Shown here piece by piece: positions 54,620 to 64,000 of a stretch of DNA of 64,000 nt. This DNA comes from Agreia sp. Leaf210 (GTDB taxonomy: Bacteria; Actinomycetota; Actinomycetes; Actinomycetales; Microbacteriaceae). Position 1 is the stretch's first letter; every line of letters starts with the position of its first letter. Below the pieces are notes generated by a model. It was not told where the DNA came from, did not search any database, and saw only the letters and a list, made by a program, of their open reading frames with translations. Made by a program: the position numbers and the translations under genes. The stretch spans positions 248,001 through 312,000 of the forward strand of contig NZ_LMKK01000004.1 of the NCBI RefSeq assembly GCF_001421485.1, in the 5' to 3' direction.

Positions 54620-57600
54620 CTAGCGCACGCCGGGTTGGACTCCGTTGCAGGTCATGTTGTTCGCCGCCTCCTGGAGGGTGAAGCCGGATCCGGCCGTGTC
54701 CTCCGTGTACCAGCCCGGAGTGATGCTGTTGTTGGGCCCGTTCAGCGACTGGGTCAGGGTTCCTTGCGAGGTGCGAGTGACCCACCTGCACGTGATCGTG
54801 CCCGGGTAGTCCTCGACAGTGATCTTGATCTTGACGCAGTTGTACACCTCGGTGCACCCGCCGCCATTCGAGATGTAGACGATCTTCTGCGGCTGAGGCT
54901 CGGCCCCGCTCGTAGCCGACGCGGAATTGCTGATCTCTTGGCCTTCGCTGTCGACGACGCGCACCGAGATCTTGTGCTGCTCGGAGTAGGCGTTGCCGAC
55001 CTCGCGGCTCCCCGACGACGTCACGACCTGCTCCTGTTCGCTGTCGATCTTTATGTAGGTCGTGATCGACCGGCCGTTCGTCGCGGGGACGCCCCAACTC
55101 AACGTCACGCTCTTCGCGTTGCTCTGCGCACTGGCACCGGGCTGATTCGGTTTACCGAAGGGGATCGCCTCGTTCGAGCCCGTCTCGGCACCCGGCTGCA
55201 CCCCTGTCACCGTCGACGTCGCCCACACGTTCACTGTGTACGTCGTGCCGTTCGCGAGGCCCCCGATGCTGCCTCCACTCGCGATCACTCCGGTCGCCCC
55301 GGTCTGGTTGACCCGATAGTGGTACTGAAGTTCGTCGTCCCTGGATCCGTTGCCCGCCGCCGCACCGAAAGTGATCGATACTGCCTGATCGGCCGGAACG
55401 ATGTTCACGCCCGCGGGAGCGCCGGGCGCGATGGCCCCGCGACGCGGCGCTGACGGAACGCTCGGTGCCGAGCTTCCCGCCTTGTTCAGCGCCGACACCC
55501 GGAACGTGTAGTCGGTCGTGTCGACCGCGACCGTGACGTTCGCGCTCGTCCCCCTGACGCCCGGCAACGTGTTGACAACGCTGCCGCCCTTGAGCGTCTC
55601 GAGGGTGTAGCTGGCAACCGGGTCGCCGTTCTCGAAGGGCGCGTTCCACGACACCGCGATCTGGGCCTGGCCGCCCACGGCCGTCGACGGGGTCGTCGAG
55701 GGCGCGCCCGGCGCATCCGGAACGCCCGCGGGAACGACCGCAGCCGAGTAGCTCGACCAGTCACTCGGTTCCGGCGCCCGGTTCACCGCCTGAACCCGCA
55801 CCTGATACGAGACGCCGTTCTCCAGGCCCTCCCAGACCACGGAGTTGCCCGCAACACCGCTCTTCTGAAGTGCACCGCGTGCCGGAGCGGGCGAGATCTC
55901 GAGGTTGTACGACGTGACCGCAGAGCCGGGGGTGGATGGCGTGACCCAGTTGACCGTCATGCTCTCGTCGCCGAAGACCAGCGTGGGCGGCGACGGACGG
56001 TCGGGGCGGGCATCCGGTCGGGCCGGTGCCGACGCAGGGGACGGATCGGACTCGCCGACCCCGTTCGTCGCGGTGACCGTGAAGGTGTACTCGACGTCGT
56101 TCGTCAGCCCGTCGAGCGTGCAGGTGGTCGAGGCGCACTGCTTCGAGTAGCCCTGGGGAGACGAGACCGTATACGTGGTGATCGGCGATCCGTTGTTCAC
56201 CGGCGGAGTCCACGACAGAACAACGGTGCGGTCCTGGATGCTCGTGACGCTGGGCGTGGCCGGCGCGTCCGGCTTGCCCTGCACAGTCAGCAGGATGCGA
56301 CCATCGGCCTGACGAGCCGAGTCACCGGTCGAGTCGGCTACGCGATACCGCACCACCATCGTCCCGACGAAGTCGGCAGCGGGCGTCACGTCTACGCCGC
56401 TTCCCCCGGCGGCGGCCCGGCCGTCACCGGTCTCGACGACGGTCTCGACAATGGTGAGGGGATTCTCGGGGTACGGGTTGAAGTCGTTGGCCAGCACATC
56501 GACAGAGCGGGTCTCACCCTGCTTGGCCTGCGGCACCACATCGTCGGTCGCGCTCGGCAACGGCCTCGTCGAGGTCACCACCGTGACCGTGATCGTTCCC
56601 GTGCCCGGCTTGCTCTGCCCGTCGGTGACCTCGATCTGAATGGACGAATCGCCCTTGGGCGCGTTGCCCGCGGCCTTCACCTTGAGGGTCTGTTTGTCGG
56701 GGACGGCCGAGATGCCCTGCGGGAGTTCTCCGATGACCTTGTACGACAGCTTCTCGAGGTCGCCTTCGTCGGGGTCGCGCGACAGCGTGCGCAGGTTGAG
56801 CTCCTTTTCGTCGCCGCCCGGCTCCACATTGACAGCACCACCGCTCATCGTCGGCGACACATTCGTGGTCGAGACGACGGTGATCGGAATGACGAGGGTG
56901 GACTTCTTGCCCTCGGGATCGTCGGGCCCCGTGCCGTCGGTGACCTCGAAACTCAACGCGTCAGGGCCGTAATAGCCGTCGGCCGAGGTGTAGCTCAGCG
57001 TCGTGGCATCGGAGACGAGGCTGGCTCCGTTGCCGTGCGACACCGCCACCTTGTCGGCCTGGGTGATGCGGGCGACCTCGCCGTTGCCGGTCACGACGTA
57101 CTCCGACAGGGGCACGCTGATGGTCTCACCGCTGTTCACGACGATGGGCTTGGTGCCCGCCTTGAGCGCGGGGTGCGCGCCCTCCAAACCAGGCACGAAG
57201 ACGAACGCCGAGGCCTTCTGACCGTCGACATCGGTCACGGTGTACGTGACGATCTGCGACTCGGGGGTGAGCGGGATGCGCAACTCGCCCTCGGCGCGAA
57301 CGCTCGCCGTGCCGCTCGTGACCGACACATCGAGGGCATCGATCGTGCCATCGGGGTCGTCATCGTTCTTCTTCACATCGATGTCGGTCGTCGTGCGGCC
57401 GACGATGTCGGCGACCAGAACGATGTCGTCACGCGCTATCGGGGCCTGCAGCGTCGCATCAGGGCTCACCGAAACAAGAAGCTGGCCCACGGCGGTCGCC
57501 CCGTACTGGTCGACGATCGTGTACGGCACCGGGTAGTCACCCGGGGTGCTGGGCGCGGTGATGGTCGCACGCCCGCGGTCGATCACGCCGGTCACGCGAT

Positions 57601-60600
57601 CGGGCACCTCGAGGCCGTTCTCGCGGATGGCGATGGGGTCGCCGTCGGGGTCGGAATCATTCGCGAGAACGTCGACCGCCACTGTTCGACCGGGCCGCAC
57701 CTGAACAGTGTCCTTCACGGCGTAGGGCCGCTGGTTCGCGCTCGACGAGGGAACGATGCCGACGAGAATGGTGGCCGACGCCTCGGCTCCCTTGCGGTCG
57801 CGCACGACGTAGGTGAACACGTCGGTTCCCACGGACGTGGGGTAGGCCTCGTACTCGAGCCATGACTGCCCGACCTCGCTGATACGGCCCTTGGTCGGAG
57901 CGTCGTCTTGGCCCACGAGCTGCACGGAATCACCGTCGGGGTCGATGCCGTCGAGAGGGATCGGGATGCGCACGGTCGTGCCCTCGAGGGCGCGCACCGT
58001 GACGTCTCGCGGCCGGGGCGGCGAGTTGGCGCCCTCGTCGTTGCCGACGATCTGGATGGTCACGTAGCCCGCGTCGCGCTGGCCCTGACTATCGACGACC
58101 TCGTACGTGGCGTAGACCGTCTTGGCCACTGGGCCCGCCTTGAACCGCAGCGTGTTCTGCGCCACGAACATGTCTCCGTCGACGGGGTCCACCAGAGGCG
58201 CGACGAGCTGCGGCGAGAGCGTGATGGTGTCGCCGTTGGGGTGGTAGTCGTTGTCGAGCACAGGGATGGTGGCCACGTCGCCGGCGCGAACCGTGATGGC
58301 ATCGTCTTTCGCTTCGGGAGGAAGCAACCTGTCTGGGGCGGGAATCGGGATGATGAACACCTCGCCCTTGGCGGACTTGGCGCCATTGGTCACGGTATAG
58401 CCGATGCTCGTCGGCTCGGAGATACCCGTATCGGTGATGCGCAGCACCTGGTGTTCGAGCACCTCGACGCTCACGCCGAGCCCCTCGGGAACCTGCACCG
58501 ATTGCACCGCGAGGATGCCGCCGGCGGGGTCGAAATCATTCGCCAGCACATTGGTCAGCGCCGAGCGACCCTTGGTGAGCAGAGCCACATCTCGCACGGC
58601 GATGGGGGGATCGTTGGCGGAGGTCTCGCCGACGACCGTGATGCGCACGATTCCGGGGGCGGTCTTCGGGCCGTCGGTCACGAGGTACTGCGCGTAGTAG
58701 TCGCCGGGAGCCGCGGCCGTGAAGTCGAACGTTCCGGTGGTGTAGTCGGGCGCGATCGTGCCACCGGGAATCTCGTTCACCTTGGCGAGACGCAGCGGAA
58801 CCCCGCTGGGGGAGTAGTCGTTCGCCATCGGCGACACGGTCACCTGCTGGCCGGCGCGGGTCACCACGTGGTCTGCATTGGTGACGGGAACGAGGGTGCC
58901 CGATTCGCGCACCTCGAAGGCCACCGTGCCCTCGGTGTCGGTCACGCCGTCGGAGACGACGATGGTCACGATCTTGCGACCCGGATCCGGGTCGAGGGCG
59001 GTGAAGGTGAGTTCTCCGTCGGCCCGGAACTGCACCTGATTGGCACCGTCGGCCGTGGCTGAGCGTACGAACATGTCGTCGCCGTCAGGATCGATCCAGT
59101 CGGGGAGCGGGTTGTAGCTGACCGTCGAAGCGACTTCGGAGAGCACCTTCGGCACGCGCTTTTGAATCGGCGCCTCGTTGGTGCCGGGAGCCTTGACGGT
59201 CAGCGTCACCGTCGCATCCGCCGTGCCACCTCGACCGTCATCGGCCGTGTAGGTGAACGTGCCGGTGCCGGATGCGTCGGGGTCGACGATCACCTGCATG
59301 GCCACGCCGCCGAGAATGGGCTGCACCTCGCCGATCGACGGCTGCGCACCGTTCAGCGTCGCGGTCAACACGTCGCCGTCGGGGTCGGAGTCGTTGTCGA
59401 GCACCGGGAGGACGACAGTGCGGCCAGCGCGAACACCCAGCTGGTCGTCTTCCGCGATCGGCGGATTATTCTCATCACTGCGCTCGGGAAGGATGACCTG
59501 CAACTCTTCCTCGGTGCTCTCGTCCTCCTCTTCCGTCTCGCTCTCGTCCGGCGGAGGAACGATGTCGTCCCAGTTCTCGACCTTCTTCATGTCCTGGTTG
59601 ACAAGCCAGACGGCGCCCGAGGTCAGATCGTTCAGTACCACGACGTTGCGGTTGACGCGGAAGACGAGTTCGGCCTGAGCCGTGAGTCCGTCGACGGTGG
59701 TCTCGACGTCTTTGTCGTCGCCGGCGCAATCGCGCAGATAGGCGTTCGAGACGGCCCAGGCCGCATAAGCACAGCCGGCCAGATACACGGGCGCCGCGGG
59801 CTTGCCGGGCTTGCCGGCGGAGGTCACGGAGGCTTCACCGCCATCGAGGGGCTGGCTGATGAGCGAGGTCGCGGTGCCGATGAGCACGGCGTTCGATTCG
59901 GGGCCGGTCTCCTGCAGCACGCCTCCGGTCGAATCGTCGATCTCGACTCTCTTGCCGCCCGGCAGGTACGCGATGCCGTTCGCCGAATCGAAGACCACGG
60001 CCGCAGCACCCACCGAGGTCATAGTGAGGACGGCATCCTCCTCGGTCTCGGGCAGCCCTTGGGCGACCGGCTCGAGCGCGGCGCCGTTCTCGTCGAGCGC
60101 GATGGTGACGATCTCTCCGGATGACGGCGACAGGGCATGAATCCCTCCGTCGACATCCACCGTGGCCGCCGCACCCGAACCGAGAGTCAGCAGCGGCTCC
60201 TCGGGATCAGGAAGAAAGTTGGCGACGTCGCTGGCACGGGTGCTGAAGAGGTCGCCGGTCTTGTCGTCGACGACCGCCAACGTGTCGCCGCCCATGGTCA
60301 CGGAGGACTCGGCCGGCAGGGCGACAGCGTTGCCCAGGGTCACCGACACCGGGTCGATCGGCGCCAGCGATCCGGTGGCCTTGTCGACCGTGATGACGGT
60401 GTCGTCGCGCTGCAGGATGTCGAAATCGCTCGACGTCATCTTCAGGCCGCCGTCGAGCAGCTGAGCCTGATAGTTCAGGTGCCCCACGAGCAGCCCGGAG
60501 GGCTTCGTGACCCACACACCACCGTCGTTGAGCTCGACGTCGGCCGTGGTGATGCCTTCATAGAGGAACGCCATCGTGGTGACGGCGAGCGAGAACACCG

Positions 60601-60661
60601 TGACGGTCGCCACCGACCCAGCTGTCGCCTTGCGGCGGCGCAATGCCTCGAACAGCCTCAC
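54620..60661 (-). CDS. Giant membrane-anchored propeller/Ig/FN3 protein, copy 2
   Basis: 2013 residues; GTG 60661, the start context matching copy 1. Same order: N-terminal helix, propeller-like region, Big_9-type Ig repeats, FN3 domains, small C-terminal Cys domain. The two copies are near-identical by eye over long stretches (the first 70 residues, most Ig repeats), but the last ~100 residues share little beyond the Cys pattern (GGGCTEVYNCVKIKITVEDY, then TITCRWVTRT). One Ig repeat has LSEVASTVSYN where copy 1 has LCEVASTCSYN. It forms its own unit 176 bp upstream of copy 1. Confidence 0.85.
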   Translation of the reverse strand: MRLFEALRRRKATAGSVATVTVFSLAVTTMAFLYEGITTADVELNDGGVWVTKPSGLLVGHLNYQAQLLDGGLKMTSSDFDILQRDDTVITVDKATGSLAPIDPVSVTLGNAVALPAESSVTMGGDTLAVVDDKTGDLFSTRASDVANFLPDPEEPLLTLGSGAAATVDVDGGIHALSPSSGEIVTIALDENGAALEPVAQGLPETEEDAVLTMTSVGAAAVVFDSANGIAYLPGGKRVEIDDSTGGVLQETGPESNAVLIGTATSLISQPLDGGEASVTSAGKPGKPAAPVYLAGCAYAAWAVSNAYLRDCAGDDKDVETTVDGLTAQAELVFRVNRNVVVLNDLTSGAVWLVNQDMKKVENWDDIVPPPDESETEEEDESTEEELQVILPERSDENNPPIAEDDQLGVRAGRTVVLPVLDNDSDPDGDVLTATLNGAQPSIGEVQPILGGVAMQVIVDPDASGTGTFTYTADDGRGGTADATVTLTVKAPGTNEAPIQKRVPKVLSEVASTVSYNPLPDWIDPDGDDMFVRSATADGANQVQFRADGELTFTALDPDPGRKIVTIVVSDGVTDTEGTVAFEVRESGTLVPVTNADHVVTRAGQQVTVSPMANDYSPSGVPLRLAKVNEIPGGTIAPDYTTGTFDFTAAAPGDYYAQYLVTDGPKTAPGIVRITVVGETSANDPPIAVRDVALLTKGRSALTNVLANDFDPAGGILAVQSVQVPEGLGVSVEVLEHQVLRITDTGISEPTSIGYTVTNGAKSAKGEVFIIPIPAPDRLLPPEAKDDAITVRAGDVATIPVLDNDYHPNGDTITLSPQLVAPLVDPVDGDMFVAQNTLRFKAGPVAKTVYATYEVVDSQGQRDAGYVTIQIVGNDEGANSPPRPRDVTVRALEGTTVRIPIPLDGIDPDGDSVQLVGQDDAPTKGRISEVGQSWLEYEAYPTSVGTDVFTYVVRDRKGAEASATILVGIVPSSSANQRPYAVKDTVQVRPGRTVAVDVLANDSDPDGDPIAIRENGLEVPDRVTGVIDRGRATITAPSTPGDYPVPYTIVDQYGATAVGQLLVSVSPDATLQAPIARDDIVLVADIVGRTTTDIDVKKNDDDPDGTIDALDVSVTSGTASVRAEGELRIPLTPESQIVTYTVTDVDGQKASAFVFVPGLEGAHPALKAGTKPIVVNSGETISVPLSEYVVTGNGEVARITQADKVAVSHGNGASLVSDATTLSYTSADGYYGPDALSFEVTDGTGPDDPEGKKSTLVIPITVVSTTNVSPTMSGGAVNVEPGGDEKELNLRTLSRDPDEGDLEKLSYKVIGELPQGISAVPDKQTLKVKAAGNAPKGDSSIQIEVTDGQSKPGTGTITVTVVTSTRPLPSATDDVVPQAKQGETRSVDVLANDFNPYPENPLTIVETVVETGDGRAAAGGSGVDVTPAADFVGTMVVRYRVADSTGDSARQADGRILLTVQGKPDAPATPSVTSIQDRTVVLSWTPPVNNGSPITTYTVSSPQGYSKQCASTTCTLDGLTNDVEYTFTVTATNGVGESDPSPASAPARPDARPDRPSPPTLVFGDESMTVNWVTPSTPGSAVTSYNLEISPAPARGALQKSGVAGNSVVWEGLENGVSYQVRVQAVNRAPEPSDWSSYSAAVVPAGVPDAPGAPSTTPSTAVGGQAQIAVSWNAPFENGDPVASYTLETLKGGSVVNTLPGVRGTSANVTVAVDTTDYTFRVSALNKAGSSAPSVPSAPRRGAIAPGAPAGVNIVPADQAVSITFGAAAGNGSRDDELQYHYRVNQTGATGVIASGGSIGGLANGTTYTVNVWATSTVTGVQPGAETGSNEAIPFGKPNQPGASAQSNAKSVTLSWGVPATNGRSITTYIKIDSEQEQVVTSSGSREVGNAYSEQHKISVRVVDSEGQEISNSASATSGAEPQPQKIVYISNGGGCTEVYNCVKIKITVEDYPGTITCRWVTRTSQGTLTQSLNGPNNSITPGWYTEDTAGSGFTLQEAANNMTCNGVQPGVR

Positions 60662-60767
60662 ACGGTCCCCGTCTTCACTTTGTCGCGCTTCATCTACGCC
60701 TCTCGAAACCCATCACGCAGCACGCAGCACCAGACTTCAGACACGACGACCCCCACTGAGAGAGTAA

Positions 60768-60785
60768 GTGGCACGAACTCCCCAT
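60768..60785. promoter_or_regulatory. Degenerate palindromic motif upstream of giant Ig protein copy 2
   Basis: GTGGCACGAACTCCCCAT keeps the right arm (AACTCCCCAT) exactly while the left arm has changed. It lies 107 bp before the GTG start, the same distance as for copy 1. Loss of one arm may change regulation of this copy. Confidence 0.5.
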
Positions 60786-60796
60786 GCTGCCCCCCA

Positions 60797-61789
60797 TCAG
60801 AGGGGTGCGACGACGAGACGCCTATCGACGGCTCTCGACACGCAGGGCATCACGAAGTGTTCATGTTCGCCCGCGGTCAGCACGACATCACGATGATCGG
60901 CCTCGCCGTCGATCAACCTCAGCCGGCAGGTACCGCAGGTTCCGCTTCCGCACGAGCTGTCGACGTCGATGCCGGCGTCTTCGAGGGCGCCGAGCATCGT
61001 CTTGTCTGCCGGCACGTCTATGGATGTGCCCGACGGCGCCCACTCCAGCTCGAAGGGCACGCTGATCTCACCGAAGGCCGAGACCCCGGCGAAGTCCTCC
61101 ATGTGCACCCGGCTGGGGCGCCAGTGCATGGTCAGCGCGCGCAGCTCGTTCTGCAGAGGCTCCGGGCCGCACACGTAGAGGCGCCGCTCGCCGGGAGCTT
61201 CGAGAAGGGGCCACCAGTCGAGCGTGCCGTGCAGCGCGCGATGGTGCAGGGTGAGAGGCCGCATCGCACTGTCGCTTCCCCCGACGGCGAGCAGCTCGGC
61301 CAGCTCCTCGAGGTAGGGCGTGTCTTCGCGTGAACGACTGAGATACACCAGCTCGACATCCGTCACACCGCGACGGCGTAGCTCGATGAGCATCGCGTGG
61401 ATGGGCGTGATGCCGATACCCGCCGCGACGAGAAGGTAGGCCGGCGCATCCGCCAGCTCGAATGCGTTGCGCGGACGAGAGATCGTGAGCGAATCGCCCT
61501 CCTTCACCTCGTCGACCATGCTGCGCGAGCCGCCTCGACCGCCGTCGTCGCGGCGCACGGCGATCACGTAACGGCTGCGGTCACGGACATCCGAGGTCAA
61601 GGAGTAGCTCCGAGCCTCGCCCGACGGCGTGTGCACCGTAATGTGGGCGCCCGGCTCTGCTGGCTCCAGCAGCCCGCCGTCTCGACGGCGCAACACGAAC
61701 TCGCAGACCTCGGCCGTGAGCATCCGGCGGCCAGCCAAGACGACCGCCAGGCCGGATGCGGCGTCGGCCGTTGCATCGGCCGCGGTCAC
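60797..61789 (-). CDS. PDR/VanB-type flavin and 2Fe-2S reductase
   Basis: 330 residues; GTG 61789 overlaps the MOSC stop (GTGA). Order: FMN-binding barrel (about 10-110, RSYSLTSD), NAD(P)-binding domain (about 115-240, LLVAAGIGITPIHAM, YVCGPEPLQ), and a C-terminal plant-type ferredoxin (about 250-330, CGSGTCGTCR and a final Cys in VMPCVSR). This is the phthalate-dioxygenase-reductase layout. Usually it feeds electrons to an oxygenase, but none is near. The MOSC neighbour suggests it reduces a molybdenum-cofactor protein instead. Confidence 0.92.
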   Translation of the reverse strand: MTAADATADAASGLAVVLAGRRMLTAEVCEFVLRRRDGGLLEPAEPGAHITVHTPSGEARSYSLTSDVRDRSRYVIAVRRDDGGRGGSRSMVDEVKEGDSLTISRPRNAFELADAPAYLLVAAGIGITPIHAMLIELRRRGVTDVELVYLSRSREDTPYLEELAELLAVGGSDSAMRPLTLHHRALHGTLDWWPLLEAPGERRLYVCGPEPLQNELRALTMHWRPSRVHMEDFAGVSAFGEISVPFELEWAPSGTSIDVPADKTMLGALEDAGIDVDSSCGSGTCGTCRLRLIDGEADHRDVVLTAGEHEHFVMPCVSRAVDRRLVVAPL

Positions 61790-62583
61790 GCCGCCGTCTC
61801 CGGCTCTGAGACGGTGCCACCGCGTTCGAGGGTTCCAGAAGAAAGCACCTCGGCGAAGACGCCCATGATCTCGTGCCCGTAGTTCTCGTGCAGCAGGCGC
61901 ACCACCGGAACGTCGCGGCGCGCCGTCGTGGGATCGACCTCGGTCGCCGCGCAGCGCTCCGTCTCTTCGAGCACGCGCACGGTGACGCCGCTCGGGCCTC
62001 CGAGCTGCAGCTGCCGACCGATCCAGTCTCGTTCGACCCACGGCTCGAGGCCATCGATGTAGACGTTCGCCCGAAAGCGCAGCGGGTCGAGCTCGCGGCC
62101 GATCCGCGCCTCGAACTCGCGAATGGATGCGCGATTGATGAGCGAGATCGTGTTCATCATGCGAAGCGAGTCCTTCGCGTTGTCGGTGAAGTTGTAGCCG
62201 GGCTGCTCGGCGAGCACGGGCAGCTCACCGTCGGGCAGATCGGCCACGCGGGCATACAGCTCGACCAACTCGGCCCGGCCCTCGGCCGTGCCGAGATCGG
62301 CCACCAGTACCGGATGCCCCTGCACGGCCACTCGCATCACGCGCGTCTCAGGGTCGAATGTGGCGTCGAGCCCAGCCAGACGGTCGGTGTTCAGGAGCAC
62401 GTAGTACTCGCGCTTCGACAGCGGAACGAAGTTGTCGGGGTCGTACGCACCCGAGGGCTTCGCCAGCGCGAAGAGACGGTCTGCGGGAAATGCCAGGCCC
62501 GTCTCGAGCTCGACCCTGTCGAGGGGCTCAGGAGTAAGCCCTTTGACGGGGTAGCGGTAGAGCGACTCGATGGTGCCGGGCAT
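61786..62583 (-). CDS. MOSC-domain protein (YcbX/mARC-like)
   Basis: 265 residues from ATG 62583. The N-terminal beta-barrel (about 1-120) opens SLYRYPVKGLTPEPLDRVEL, typical of MOSC_N. The MOSC domain follows (about 125-250) with RFRANVYIDGLEPWVERDW and the molybdenum-ligand Cys in ETERCAATEVDPTTARRD. Related proteins (E. coli YcbX, mitochondrial mARC) reduce N-hydroxylated bases and other N-oxides. YcbX has its own ferredoxin domain; here a ferredoxin reductase is encoded by the overlapping next gene, so the two probably form one enzyme. Confidence 0.9.
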   Translation of the reverse strand: MPGTIESLYRYPVKGLTPEPLDRVELETGLAFPADRLFALAKPSGAYDPDNFVPLSKREYYVLLNTDRLAGLDATFDPETRVMRVAVQGHPVLVADLGTAEGRAELVELYARVADLPDGELPVLAEQPGYNFTDNAKDSLRMMNTISLINRASIREFEARIGRELDPLRFRANVYIDGLEPWVERDWIGRQLQLGGPSGVTVRVLEETERCAATEVDPTTARRDVPVVRLLHENYGHEIMGVFAEVLSSGTLERGGTVSEPETAA

Positions 62584-62607
62584 ATCTCGACAGTACTTGC
62601 CGCGTGC

Positions 62608-64000
62608 TTACTTGCTGGCCTGGAGCTCGGCGAGCAGATCCGGTCCGCGCTTGTCGAGAATCGATCCTCCCCAGCGCAGGGCGATCACGAGCATGCCTCC
62701 GCCGAGTACGATCCCGAGGGCCAGCGAGATCCAGCCGAAGATCGCGTTGCCCGTGACGAATCCGATGATGGCCAGAACGATCTCGGGCAGCACGAGCACG
62801 GTCAGCCCGCCCCAGGTCGCGAAGGTCGCCAGGGTGAGCATGAACCCGCCCCCGGGCTTCGCCTTGAAAGGGCTCTCGCCGGGCGCGGGAACCGGGAACA
62901 CGAACCGGCCCGAGATGACCGACGACAGCGCGAAGCCCGAGAACAGCAGGCCGAACACCATGCCGAGCAACCCCGGCAGCACCTGCCACGAGTTCGTGAA
63001 CCAAACGGATGCGATCGTCAGCAGCACGGACACCGGAACCGCGAAGACGGCGAGGGCCACCACACGGCCGAGCCGGTCGTCGCGCCCCGATACTCCCGTC
63101 GACAGGTGCAGCGCGAACGCCGTGTTGTCGTACGAGACGTCGGTGTAGATCGACAGGGCCAGCAGCAGTGCCACGATGGGCCCGAGCGCGTTCAGAACGC
63201 CCATGCTGCCCATATTTCCCGAGTAGACGAACAGCAGCACGGGAATCAGCGGAATCACGATGAGCGACTGGGCGTAGCGCGGGTCTCGCAGCCAATACGT
63301 GAGCGCACGAGCGGCGACTGCACCCCAGGGGGTGGCCGGGAACACACCGAAGAGGCCCAGCTTGCGGGTTCCCTTCATGGCGGGCGACGATGCGCGGGCA
63401 GGGTTTTCGAGTGCGTGACGCAGGCTCGAGCGCCAGACGAGCAGCAGGATGGCGAGGGTCGCGAGACCGATGGCGAATCCGGCCGCCGCCCGGCCGAGAT
63501 CGCCGGTGACGATGTAGCCGGGAACCGACCAGATCGCACCGAGCGGCGTCCACGCGACGATGTCCGCGATGTCGGGAAGGGCATCCGCAGAGCTGCGCAG
63601 CAGCGCCGTGAGGCCGATCATGATCGGGCCGAGCAGGATCAGAGGGATGAAGATCAGGATGCCCTTGGCCTCGCGGAAGCGGCGGCCTGATCCGAGCCCC
63701 GAGCTCAACGCGGTGATCGCCCGCGAGCCGGCCACGCACGTGAGAACGCCGATCACGGCGCAGACGATCGCCGTGATGGCGCCGAGCGGGTGCTGCCACC
63801 ACGTGGCCGCTGTGGCCAGTGCGGCGATCGAGGTGACGATTCCGGGAACGCCGAGGACACCGCTGACGAGGAGGCCCAGCACCAGCTGGTTGAGGGGAAT
63901 GGGAAAGATGGCCAGTCGAGAGGGCTCGACGGTCTGATCTGTTCCGGGGCCGATGAGCGGCAGCACGATCCAGCCGAGGATCGTGGCCGCGCCGCCCAGC
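62608..64000 (-). CDS. Polytopic membrane protein, N-terminus beyond window
   Basis: The visible part covers over 460 codons with about ten to twelve hydrophobic segments (LVLGLLVSGVLGVPGIVTSI, GPIVALLLALSIYTDVSYDN, LALGIVLGGGMLVIALRWGG) and a short charged tail (DLLAELQASK). The layout recalls ABC-2-type export permeases, and YTDVSYDNTAFALHL also occurs in such proteins, but no ATPase is visible. The frame is open to the right edge, so the true start is not in the window. The stop lies 24 bp before the MOSC gene start. Confidence 0.65.
   Translation of the reverse strand, partial: LGGAATILGWIVLPLIGPGTDQTVEPSRLAIFPIPLNQLVLGLLVSGVLGVPGIVTSIAALATAATWWQHPLGAITAIVCAVIGVLTCVAGSRAITALSSGLGSGRRFREAKGILIFIPLILLGPIMIGLTALLRSSADALPDIADIVAWTPLGAIWSVPGYIVTGDLGRAAAGFAIGLATLAILLLVWRSSLRHALENPARASSPAMKGTRKLGLFGVFPATPWGAVAARALTYWLRDPRYAQSLIVIPLIPVLLFVYSGNMGSMGVLNALGPIVALLLALSIYTDVSYDNTAFALHLSTGVSGRDDRLGRVVALAVFAVPVSVLLTIASVWFTNSWQVLPGLLGMVFGLLFSGFALSSVISGRFVFPVPAPGESPFKAKPGGGFMLTLATFATWGGLTVLVLPEIVLAIIGFVTGNAIFGWISLALGIVLGGGMLVIALRWGGSILDKRGPDLLAELQASK

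Noticed and set aside
61786-61789. Frameshift splitting one YcbX-like gene into two
   Set aside because: The junction is a clean GTGA stop/start overlap, and both products have complete domains of normal length.

Overview
This is a high-GC actinobacterial chromosome segment. It most likely comes from the Microbacteriaceae or a close relative: codon use is GC-rich throughout, GTG starts and four-base stop/start overlaps are frequent, surface proteins carry LAxTG-type sorting signals, and there is an actinobacterial-type WXG100/EccC secretion locus. No insertion sequence, prophage, tRNA, rRNA or CRISPR array was seen.

Region 1 (1-15.2 kb) is a furanoside-sugar utilisation block. It holds a truncated secreted LamG protein, a 2167-residue wall-anchored protein with three GH43-type beta-propellers, and a YtfQ/YtfR/YtfT/YjfF-like ABC importer (binding protein, ATPase, two permeases). 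A second, orphan sugar ATPase is transcribed divergently and is followed by a LacI-family regulator. Three near-palindromic TGTKAGS-NCTMACA-type operators lie between the divergent units.

Region 2 (15.2-28.6 kb) is mixed. It has a DUF1345 membrane protein with a partner, a PAS-GGDEF-EAL protein directly after an RsbQ-like alpha/beta hydrolase, and a HEAT-repeat/GT4 fusion coupled to a GT1 glycosyltransferase. It also has a 4-TM holin-like protein, a WXG100-like protein coupled to a helical-plus-hydrolase protein, a low-molecular-weight tyrosine phosphatase, purB, a HEAT protein, and two small membrane proteins. A 0.25-kb intergenic repeat element sits at 27.5 kb.

Region 3 (28.7-32.1 kb) is a surface-protein block. 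An ice-binding-type (DUF3494) adhesin gene carries an in-frame TGA at a normally conserved Cys codon. A stand-alone SARP regulator follows a six-repeat Cys-rich LANTG surface protein. Upstream of the latter gene lie nine perfect TGAC motifs spaced exactly 11 bp apart, the geometry expected for SARP binding. This is the most striking non-coding signal in the window.

Region 4 (32.1-60.8 kb) is a type VII secretion-like locus, all on the minus strand. It has two tandem ~6-kb paralogues of a giant membrane-anchored propeller/Ig/FN3 protein. The second heads a tightly overlapping operon: MoxR, DUF58, transglutaminase-like, zinc-ribbon/RDD/FHA, PP2C, FHA, Ser/Thr kinase, degenerate FHA, EccC/EssC. 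A separate unit with WXG100 and a small partner follows. A shared palindrome (ATGGGGAGAACTCCCCAT type) lies about 105 bp upstream of all three transcription units. The transglutaminase-like protein has Asp where the catalytic Cys should be.

Region 5 (60.8-64 kb) holds a MOSC protein coupled to a flavin/2Fe-2S reductase, resembling a split YcbX system, and a polytopic membrane protein that runs off the window.
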